This document shows positions 1-5,357 of a DNA stretch of 5,410 nt, piece after piece. The DNA is from JAUWCW01 sp030609125 [NCBI: Candidatus Rokuibacteriota bacterium] (GTDB lineage: Bacteria > JAUVQV01). Position 1 is the stretch's first letter, and each line of letters begins with the position of its first letter. The stretch spans positions 1 to 5,410 of the forward strand of contig JAUWCW010000162.1 of the NCBI GenBank assembly GCA_030609125.1, written 5' to 3'. The notes under the pieces were generated by a model. That model was not told the origin of the DNA. It was given only the letters and a program-made list of their open reading frames with translations, and did no database searches. Position numbers and translations under genes: made by a program.

Positions 1-1507
1 TCTTCACCTTCTGCACGTACTCGGCGGCGTACTTGCCGGCCCGGCGGCCGAAGACGTTGTAGTCCAGCACCGAGTTGCCCATGAGACGGTTGCGGCCGTG
101 GAGCCCGCCGGAGGCCTCCCCGGCGACGAAGAGGCCCGGGATGTTCGTTTCGCATTTCGCGCTTATCTCGACCCCCCCGTTCTGGTAGTGCAGGGTGGGG
201 TAGATGAGCATCGGCTCCTGCGTGATGTCGATGCCGTACCGGATGAACTGGCGGTACATGGCGGGGAAGTGCCGTCGCGTGTACCCCTCGCCCTGGATCA
301 TGTCGATGATGGGAGAATCGAGCCACACGCCGACGCGCCCGGAGGGGGTCTCGATGCCGTTGCAGTTCTGCACGCACTCGCGGATGATGGCGGCCCCCTC
401 CACGTCCCGGGGCTCACGCGGGAAGACGAAGAGCTCCCCGGACTTGTTCACGGGCTGGCCGCCGGCGCCCCGGATCCCCTCGGTGACGAGAAAGCCCGCG
501 ATCTGCTCCGGGAAGGCGGCGCCGGTGGGGTGGTACTGGACCGAGTCCATGAACATCAGGTTCGCGCCCGCCCGGTAGGCCATGACGAGGCCGTCGCCGG
601 TGGCGCCGTAGTGATTCGTGGTGGCGAAGCTGCGGATGTGCAGGCGCCCGTAGCCGCCGGTGGCGATGAGGGTGGCCTTGGCCTTGACGATGAAGTATTC
701 CTCCGTCTCGAGGTTGTAGAGCACGGCCCCCGCGCAGCGTCCCTTGTCGTCGAGGATCAGCTCGACGGCGGGCATGAAGTCCATGACCCGAACCATGTCG
801 GGGTGGTTCCGCACCTCGTCCATGAGGGTCCGCATGATGATCATGCCCGTGTAGTCCCGGGAGGAGAGCATCCTCTTGCGTGAGGTGCCCCCGCCGTGCA
901 GGACCTTGAGCTTGTTGCCTTCCACCTTGTCCCAGATCACGCCCAGATCCTCGAGCCACTTGACGACCTCCGGGCCATCCTCGGTGAGGGCCCGCATCAG
1001 CTCCGGCTTGTTCTCGAAGTGTCCGCCGCCCATGGCGTCCAGGTAGTGGCGGGTGGGGGAGTCGGTCTCGCTCACCGCCGCCTGCATGCCGCCCTGGGAC
1101 ATCATGGAGTTGGCGTCGCCCATGCGCAGCTTGGTGGCGATGATGGACTTGACGCCGTTCTGAAGGGCGATGATGGACGCTGCCGCCCCGGCCCCGCCGC
1201 CGCCGACGATGAGAAGCTCCGTCTCGAAGTCGGGTTTGGTGAGATCGAACAACTTCGGCGAGATCCGGGAGTGGGACTCGAGCATCTCCGCCACCTCGGT
1301 GGTGAGCATCTCCCCCTTGTTGGGCCCCACGCGGACCTTGCGCTGGGCCCCTTTCTGGAAGTCGGGGTGAAACCCGTCCAGCACGTCCTTGCGCTCCCGT
1401 GCGTCCATGAGGGGGTAGACGGGCTTGCCGGTCCGGGCGAGCTCGAACCTCTCGCCCCTGGTCCGGGCGACCTTCTCTAAAGACTCGTTCATGTATTCCG
1501 GATACAT
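1..1507 (-). CDS. FrdA/SdhA-like FAD flavoprotein, soluble fumarate reductase / succinate dehydrogenase type (3' end outside window)
   Basis: 502 codons are visible without a stop, and the frame runs off at position 1. The product should interconvert fumarate and succinate, or a close analogue. An extension of about 95 residues precedes the FAD domain, which opens with LLIVGGGGAG at residues 98-107. Catalytic-site equivalents of E. coli FrdA/SdhA are kept: H326 in QYHPTG, T342-E343, R367 in PRD (the proton-shuttle arginine position), H440 in PTLHY and R474 in NRLMGN. The second FAD segment LFVAGEASGG is at 459-468. The position of the covalent-FAD histidine is asparagine (N133, five residues before QGG), so FAD is probably non-covalent, as in NadB and soluble fumarate reductases. 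RGEGG of the family reads RGAGG (346-350). Whether the usual C-terminal helical domain follows cannot be seen. L-aspartate oxidase is less likely given the FrdB-like neighbour. Confidence 0.9.
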   Translation of the reverse strand, partial: MYPEYMNESLEKVARTRGERFELARTGKPVYPLMDARERKDVLDGFHPDFQKGAQRKVRVGPNKGEMLTTEVAEMLESHSRISPKLFDLTKPDFETELLIVGGGGAGAAASIIALQNGVKSIIATKLRMGDANSMMSQGGMQAAVSETDSPTRHYLDAMGGGHFENKPELMRALTEDGPEVVKWLEDLGVIWDKVEGNKLKVLHGGGTSRKRMLSSRDYTGMIIMRTLMDEVRNHPDMVRVMDFMPAVELILDDKGRCAGAVLYNLETEEYFIVKAKATLIATGGYGRLHIRSFATTNHYGATGDGLVMAYRAGANLMFMDSVQYHPTGAAFPEQIAGFLVTEGIRGAGGQPVNKSGELFVFPREPRDVEGAAIIRECVQNCNGIETPSGRVGVWLDSPIIDMIQGEGYTRRHFPAMYRQFIRYGIDITQEPMLIYPTLHYQNGGVEISAKCETNIPGLFVAGEASGGLHGRNRLMGNSVLDYNVFGRRAGKYAAEYVQKVK

Positions 1508-1513
1508 AACCTG

Positions 1514-1520
1514 CTCCTTT
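1514..1520 (-). promoter_or_regulatory. Shine-Dalgarno sequence of the FrdA-like gene
   Basis: AAAGGAG lies 6 bases before the ATG at 1507. It is a strong independent ribosome site, which matters because this gene is separated from its upstream neighbour and cannot rely on overlap coupling. Confidence 0.8.
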
Positions 1521-1525
1521 CACGG

Positions 1526-1630
1526 GATTCTTTTGCTCCCTGACTGCGTTGCGCCCTCGTTCGCTTGTGCGGCGTTCGGACGTACGCCTCCGCGCTCACA
1601 TCGGGCGACGCCTTGTCAGGAACCAAAATC
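1526..1630. repeat. Large imperfect dyad (palindromic intergenic element) between the FrdB-like and FrdA-like genes
   Basis: Nested complementary arms can be paired by eye around a centre near 1579: TTTTG 1531-1535 with CAAAA 1624-1628; CCTGAC 1539-1544 with GTCAGG 1615-1620; CGT 1548-1550 with ACG 1608-1610; GCCC 1553-1556 with GGGC 1603-1606; TGTG 1566-1569 with CACA 1597-1600; and GGCGT 1571-1575 with ACGCC 1584-1588. The element fills most of the only sizeable gap in the operon. As RNA it could fold into a long interrupted hairpin. No U-tract follows a compact stem, so it does not look like a simple intrinsic terminator. It may be a dispersed intergenic repeat of the REP type; copy number cannot be judged from one window. 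Confidence 0.6.
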
Positions 1631-1668
1631 TCTCCCGCGAATGTTTCGTTATCGGTGCTTGTTTTCAT

Positions 1669-2448
1669 CTATGATTCCATGTCCCGGTCGTAGTAGAGCT
1701 TCGACAGGGCCTCTTTCTCCGCCGTCATCAGCTTTTTGTACTCACGGTCGTATTTGCCTCTTTTCATTTCCCGGATGCGTTTTTCGAGGTGTTCACTCTT
1801 CGGCGCCAGGTACTTGCCGTAGAGGCGCTTGCCGAGGAGGGCGACGTTCATCTGGACGATCTCGGCGGGACAGCGGATGGCGCAGAGGCCGCAGGCGAGG
1901 CAGTCGAAAGAGATGTCCATGAGGGCCTCCATGTCGCCCCGCTTGGCGGCCTGGATGTAGTCCATGACCTCCAGCTCCTGGGGACAGGCCTTGGAGCAGG
2001 TGTTGCAGGCCACGCAGCGGAAGACCTCCGGGTAGAATTTCTGTATCGTCGCCACGTCGGCGGTGATCCGGTCCATGTCGTAGATCGCCTTGTGGGCCGG
2101 GTGCGCGGGGATCTGGGTCAGCCACATGCCCTCGGCCACCATGGTGGTGCAGGCCAGGCCGGTGTAGATTTTGTAGTCCCCCGGCATCCGGTAGATCGTC
2201 GCGCAGGCCCCGCAGTAGCCTTCGCGGCAGCCCGCGCCCCTCTTGATCTGGTAGCCCGCGTACTCGATGGCGCCCATGATGGTGGCCTCTTCCGGGACCT
2301 TGTAGCCCGAGCCCATGATGTAGATAGTGACGAAGTTCTCCCCGTGGGTCGGGATCTCGCAGACTTCGGCCTGCTTTTTCACTTTCGGCGCGGTCTTTTT
2401 CGGGGCCTTCTTCGCCGGCCTCTTCGTTGAAGCTTTCTTTGCTGTCAT
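1669..2448 (-). CDS. Fumarate reductase / succinate dehydrogenase-type iron-sulfur protein (FrdB/TfrB N-domain-like)
   Basis: This 259-residue protein is the likely electron-transfer partner of the FrdA-like flavoprotein downstream. Residues 1-27 form a tail with ten lysines and one arginine, plus Ala/Pro. Residues about 38-110 are a plant-ferredoxin-like domain with [2Fe-2S] ligands C74-x4-C79-x2-C82-x17-C100. Residues about 140-200 carry C145-x2-C148-x2-C151-x3-C155-P and C183-x2-C186-x2-C189-x3-C193-P, a pattern for two [4Fe-4S] clusters rather than the [4Fe-4S]+[3Fe-4S] pair of quinone-linked SdhB. The C-terminal 60 residues are charged and probably helical. The HdrB-like cysteine-rich (CCG) domain found in methanogen TfrB is absent. 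The start is set by GAGGAGG upstream. The stop TAG is followed by the 161-base gap holding the dyad. Close alternatives are other 2Fe-2S/4Fe-4S partners of FrdA-like flavoproteins. Confidence 0.87.
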   Translation of the reverse strand: MTAKKASTKRPAKKAPKKTAPKVKKQAEVCEIPTHGENFVTIYIMGSGYKVPEEATIMGAIEYAGYQIKRGAGCREGYCGACATIYRMPGDYKIYTGLACTTMVAEGMWLTQIPAHPAHKAIYDMDRITADVATIQKFYPEVFRCVACNTCSKACPQELEVMDYIQAAKRGDMEALMDISFDCLACGLCAIRCPAEIVQMNVALLGKRLYGKYLAPKSEHLEKRIREMKRGKYDREYKKLMTAEKEALSKLYYDRDMES

Positions 2449-2460
2449 GGCGCTCTCTCT

Positions 2461-2467
2461 CCTCCTC
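2461..2467 (-). promoter_or_regulatory. Shine-Dalgarno sequence of the FrdB-like gene
   Basis: GAGGAGG overlaps the TGA stop of the HydG-like gene (2468-2466) and lies 12 bases before the ATG at 2448. The purine run continues closer to the start (GGAG ending at 2459). It fixes the start at 2448 and includes the lysine-rich tail in the protein, since no comparable site precedes the in-frame GTG about 22 codons later. Confidence 0.55.
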
Positions 2468-3290
2468 AATACTCCTGAGGCAGTTTCTTCAGCTCGGCCC
2501 AGGAATAGACGGGGCCGTGGATGCAGACGTAGTGCTTGCCGATGTTGCAGCGGCCGCATTTGCCGATGCCGCACTTCATCTTGTTTTCAACGGTGGTGTA
2601 GATCTGCTCGTCTTCGAAGCCGAGCTGCTTCAGGTTGGCTATGACGAACTTGATCATGATCGGGGGGCCGCAGGTGACGGCGATGGTGTTCTCCGGCGAC
2701 GGCTTCTTGTCCAGCACGTTGGCGGGGACGAAGCCGACGAAGCCGTCCCACCCCTCCTCCTCGGAGTCGACCGAGAGGTGAAGGTTCATTTTTCCCTTGA
2801 GCTCTTCGAGTTCCTCGCTGTAGACGAGGTCGGCGGAGGTCCGGGAGCCGTAGAAGAGCGACAGCTCCCCGTAGTCTTCCCGGTTGCCCAGGGCGGTGTG
2901 GAGGACGGACCAGACCGGGGCGATGCCGATGCCGCCGCCGATGATGATCAGGTTCTTCCCCTTCCACTCCTCCACGGGGAAGGTGTTTCCGTAGGGGCCC
3001 CTGATGCCGATCACGTCCCCCTCCTTCAGCTCGTGCAGCTCCGTCGTCACCCTTCCGGTCTTGAGGATGGAAAACTGCAGGTAGTCCTTCTGCAGGGGGG
3101 ACGAGGAGATGGATATCATGGACTCGCCCGTGCCGAAGACGGAGAGCATGGCGCACTGTCCGCACTGGTGGGAGAAGCCGTTGTCGCCGACGAACCGCAT
3201 CCTGAAGGTCTTGATGGGCCGGACGCCGCCGACCTCCTCCTTGATGGAGACGATCTTTGCCAGCTTGGGCAGATAGGCGTTAGGACTCAT
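2466..3290 (-). CDS. FAD/NAD(P)-binding oxidoreductase, HydG/PyrK-like electron-transfer subunit (FlxA-type)
   Basis: This 274-residue protein belongs to the ferredoxin-NADP reductase superfamily, in the branch containing sulfhydrogenase gamma (HydG), dihydroorotate dehydrogenase electron-transfer subunit (PyrK) and FlxA. It should exchange electrons between NAD(P)H, FAD and Fe-S partners in the cytoplasm. Domains in order: FAD-binding barrel (about residues 8-105) with SISSSP at 60-65 and RGPYG at 97-101; nucleotide-binding domain with GGGIGIAP at 118-125 and CGPPIM at 207-212; C-terminal [2Fe-2S] site C240-x4-C245-x2-C248-x7-C256. Length fits the family. The usual PGQF-like segment before the flavin site reads CGQC (43-46). 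The gene overlaps the HydB/AsrA-like gene by 11 bases and ends 17 bases before the FrdB-like gene, whose ribosome site covers its TGA. NADH versus NADPH preference cannot be read reliably. Confidence 0.9.
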   Translation of the reverse strand: MSPNAYLPKLAKIVSIKEEVGGVRPIKTFRMRFVGDNGFSHQCGQCAMLSVFGTGESMISISSSPLQKDYLQFSILKTGRVTTELHELKEGDVIGIRGPYGNTFPVEEWKGKNLIIIGGGIGIAPVWSVLHTALGNREDYGELSLFYGSRTSADLVYSEELEELKGKMNLHLSVDSEEEGWDGFVGFVPANVLDKKPSPENTIAVTCGPPIMIKFVIANLKQLGFEDEQIYTTVENKMKCGIGKCGRCNIGKHYVCIHGPVYSWAELKKLPQEY

Positions 3291-4320
3291 GGTCGTGGAC
3301 CTCTTCGAGGATGTCGATGATGTCAATGCTCACGGGACAGCGCGATATGCAACGGCCGCAGCCCGTGCACTGGAATTCTCCGTGGTGCTCCACGAAGTAC
3401 TGGAACTTGTGGTTCAGCCGCTGCCGCAGACGCGACGCCCGGTCGGGGCGGGGATTGTGGCCTGAGGAGTGCATGGTGAAGTCCGGGAACTGGCAGGTGT
3501 CCCAGGTGCGGATCCTCCTGCCCTTCGGCGGCGACGCGCTGGTGAGCTCGTCGGTGAGATCGAAGCAGTGGCAGGCGGGGCAGAGGTAGGTGCAGATCCC
3601 GCAGCGGATGCACCCCAGCGCCTTCTCGTCCCAGAAGGGGCTCTCGAACATCTTCTTGAGCTTGCCCGGAAGCTGGTTCGCGTCCCTCAGGGACCGTTCG
3701 ATTCTCTGCTCGGAGTCGGTGAAAGCCGTGGCCAGCTCCCGCCGGTCCCGGTCCGTCGGCTTGGTGAAGAGATTCTTCGCCTTGCTCAGAAGCTTCTCCC
3801 CCTTCTCCGTCACGGCGTCGACGACGTACCGGTCGCCGAGGTCGGTCATGAGAATATCGAGACCCTCCCGGGAGTGCGGCGAACCGCCGACGCTGGGGCA
3901 GAAGCAGTTGGGGGAGGGGGGGTGATTGCAGGTCAGCCCCACGAGGACCGTCTTCTCCCGGCGTGCCTGATAGTAGGGGTCGTTGATCGTGCCGCCGAAG
4001 ACAATGTCCGTCAGCGTGGCGGCCCTGGCGTCACAGGGCCGGACCCCGAAGATGACCCGGTCCTTCTTCCCGGGCAGGGTCTCGGTGAGCGTCGGCTGTC
4101 CCTCCTCGTCGGTATCGAACTCGAAGAGTGTCTCCGTCTGGGGGAAGATGATCTTCTTGGGGGCCTGCACGGTGTTCGGGTACGAGGGGCTGATCTCTTT
4201 CAGATCCTCCACGGCCTCGTAGATCCAGACTCCGTCCTTTTCCACCGGCGCGTAGACCTCGAACCCCGCGAGTTTTTTCACCCACGGCGCGAATGATTTT
4301 TTGGGCAGGATCTTTTCCAT
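3280..4320 (-). CDS. 4Fe-4S dicluster protein, HydB/AsrA-like (sulfhydrogenase beta / anaerobic sulfite reductase A family; FlxC/FlxB-type)
   Basis: This 346-residue protein resembles the beta subunit of archaeal sulfhydrogenase and subunit A of anaerobic sulfite reductase, which pass electrons between a HydG-like NAD(P)H-flavin subunit and the catalytic partner. Diagnostic features are GVRPCDARA (residues 92-100), a C131...C139-x-C141 segment followed by a glycine-rich stretch, the motif C237-x2-C240-x2-C243-x3-C247-P with C250 and C252 directly after it, and C318-x2-C321-x2-C324-x3-C328-P near the C-terminus. No membrane or export signal is seen. The start is ATG 4320, with ATG 4326 as an alternative giving two more residues. 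Its last codons overlap the start of the HydG-like gene by 11 bases, which indicates a joint complex with that subunit. No sulfite reductase or hydrogenase catalytic subunit is visible in the window, so those activities should not be assigned. Confidence 0.88.
   Translation of the reverse strand: MEKILPKKSFAPWVKKLAGFEVYAPVEKDGVWIYEAVEDLKEISPSYPNTVQAPKKIIFPQTETLFEFDTDEEGQPTLTETLPGKKDRVIFGVRPCDARAATLTDIVFGGTINDPYYQARREKTVLVGLTCNHPPSPNCFCPSVGGSPHSREGLDILMTDLGDRYVVDAVTEKGEKLLSKAKNLFTKPTDRDRRELATAFTDSEQRIERSLRDANQLPGKLKKMFESPFWDEKALGCIRCGICTYLCPACHCFDLTDELTSASPPKGRRIRTWDTCQFPDFTMHSSGHNPRPDRASRLRQRLNHKFQYFVEHHGEFQCTGCGRCISRCPVSIDIIDILEEVHDHES
3299..3304 (-). promoter_or_regulatory. Shine-Dalgarno sequence of the HydG-like gene
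   Basis: AGAGGT sits 8 bases before the ATG at 3290, inside the end of the preceding gene. It supports 3290 rather than the in-frame ATG at 3326, which would give a 47-base overlap and a low-complexity Ser/Thr-rich leader not expected in the family. Confidence 0.6.
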
Positions 4321-4325
4321 TGTCA

Positions 4326-5357
4326 TCACCTGATGAAGTCGCCCGGATCGTCGTCGCGGAAGCTGGCGACCAGCGAGTCGCCCTCGGCGTCGAAGCCGGC
4401 GTCGTAGCCGAAGAGTTCCTTGGCGGCCTTTTCGAGCTTCTTGTTGAGGAAACGAACCGGGATGTCGAGGGGGCAGACCCGCTGGCACTCGCCGCAGTCG
4501 ATGCAGCGCCCGGCGAGATGTATGGCCCGGACGTAGTGGTAGCCGAAATTCTCCGAGGAGGCGGAGGATCTCTCGATCCACTTTATCCGGTCCGCCTTCT
4601 CCTCGGCGCTGGTGCCGGCGTCGACGGCGAAGTTGATGGTGTCCACCACGCACTCGTCGCAGAAGCACATGGGGCATACGGAGCGGCAGGCGTAGCAGCG
4701 GATGCAGCGCCCGATCTGCTCCTCCCAGAAGGCCCGGCGCTCGGCGGCGGACATCTTCTCGATCTTCTCCAGCGAACCGTAGGGCTTCTCGGGGCTGCGC
4801 TCGATCTTTTCACCCTCCAGGAAGTCGGAGACCACGGGGTAGCTTGCCCTGCACTCGACGCAGCGCTCGGCGAGAAGCTCGACGGCGGGAACGGTCGTTC
4901 TCTTTCCCTCCGACTCGACGCTGAAGGCGTCCTCGCCCTCGCGCTCGATGCCGTCCACCTTTCTCCCCTTGAATCTGCGGGCCACCTTCTTCTCGTCGGC
5001 GACGCCCGATCTTTCGCAGGAAACACCTATCAGGTAGACATCGCCGCGGTCGATGAACCTCTCCTGCAGCAGCACGTTCACCGCGCGGCTGTCGCAGCCC
5101 TTGACGACGATGGCCACGGGGCGGCTGTCGGGGTCTTTTTCCCGTCCCTTCCGCCGCTTTTCGTCGCGGACGAACCGGACCAGGTTGTGGACGCAGGTCG
5201 GGTCCCAGATGAGCCGCTCCGCGTCTTCGGGCTTCACGGCGAAGAAGGGTGCGGCGGTGAGACCGTCCGGTCCCCGCCGGTAGCCGACGACGTACTTCAC
5301 CGCGCCCTCTTCGAGGAGGCGTCGCGCCTCCCGGCGGATTCTATCGACCTGTGACAT
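4326..5357 (-). CDS. Iron-sulfur electron-transfer subunit, sulfhydrogenase-beta / F420-hydrogenase-beta-like (FlxB/FlxC-type)
   Basis: This 343-residue soluble protein probably relays electrons between a flavin subunit and other Fe-S partners. The N-terminal half resembles the FrhB/HydB fold: KGCDSRA at residues 86-92, GVSC at 111-114 and a C-x2-C pair at C166/C169. The C-terminal half holds two ferredoxin-type [4Fe-4S] motifs: C218-x2-C221-x2-C224-x3-C228-P and C285-x2-C288-x2-C291-x3-C295-P. Extra cysteines C231, C233 and C236 follow the first motif directly. No signal peptide or membrane segment is visible. The ATG at 5357 is chosen over the GTG at 5360 for its Shine-Dalgarno spacing. The stop overlaps an ATG of the next gene (TGATG at 4328-4324). 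The next gene is a paralogue of similar length. Such pairs sit beside HydG-like flavoproteins in FlxABCD/Hdr clusters; which of FlxB or FlxC this is cannot be settled here. Confidence 0.85.
   Translation of the reverse strand: MSQVDRIRREARRLLEEGAVKYVVGYRRGPDGLTAAPFFAVKPEDAERLIWDPTCVHNLVRFVRDEKRRKGREKDPDSRPVAIVVKGCDSRAVNVLLQERFIDRGDVYLIGVSCERSGVADEKKVARRFKGRKVDGIEREGEDAFSVESEGKRTTVPAVELLAERCVECRASYPVVSDFLEGEKIERSPEKPYGSLEKIEKMSAAERRAFWEEQIGRCIRCYACRSVCPMCFCDECVVDTINFAVDAGTSAEEKADRIKWIERSSASSENFGYHYVRAIHLAGRCIDCGECQRVCPLDIPVRFLNKKLEKAAKELFGYDAGFDAEGDSLVASFRDDDPGDFIR
4327..4331 (-). promoter_or_regulatory. Shine-Dalgarno sequence deciding the start of the HydB/AsrA-like gene
   Basis: AGGTG lies 6 bases before the ATG at 4320. 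It almost touches the alternative in-frame ATG at 4326, so it favours 4320 (MEKIL...) over 4326 (MTMEKIL...). The 4326 ATG could still be used by termination-reinitiation at the TGATG overlap. Confidence 0.5.

Noticed and set aside
414-1523. A 369-codon minus-strand frame overlapping the FrdA-like gene in another phase
   Set aside because: Its translation is Arg/Gly/His/Pro-rich with no recognisable fold, while the true frame shows complete FAD and active-site motifs over the same DNA.
1531-1628. The dyad as a rho-independent terminator
   Set aside because: The arms are long and interrupted, and no compact GC stem is followed by a U-tract on the minus-strand transcript, although the outer arms include short A/T runs. 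A partial attenuation role is not excluded.
1489-1668. A 59-codon minus-strand frame starting with ATG directly after the TAG of the FrdB-like gene and ending inside the FrdA-like gene
   Set aside because: It has no Shine-Dalgarno sequence, lies almost wholly over the large dyad, has an Arg/Lys-rich low-information translation and resembles no family. TAG-ATG adjacency leaves a small chance of coupled translation, so it is recorded here and not called.
1508-1668. An internal sigma70-type promoter for the FrdA-like gene
   Set aside because: No convincing -35/-10 pair with proper spacing was found on the minus strand in this gap.
3280-4320. Anaerobic sulfite reductase or hydrogenase function for the HydB/AsrA-like gene
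   Set aside because: The family match is to an electron-transfer subunit. No siroheme sulfite reductase subunit (AsrC-like) or NiFe hydrogenase large/small subunit is present in the window.
4293-5354. A 353-codon plus-strand open frame antisense to the first HydB-like gene
   Set aside because: It is a mirror of the GC-rich codon structure of the real minus-strand gene. Its translation is low-complexity Val/Leu/Asp/Gly/Ala with no motif, whereas the minus strand has clear cysteine motifs. The same holds for the other long plus-strand frames, such as 98-883, 896-1480, 1789-2430, 2427-3320 and 3469-4296.
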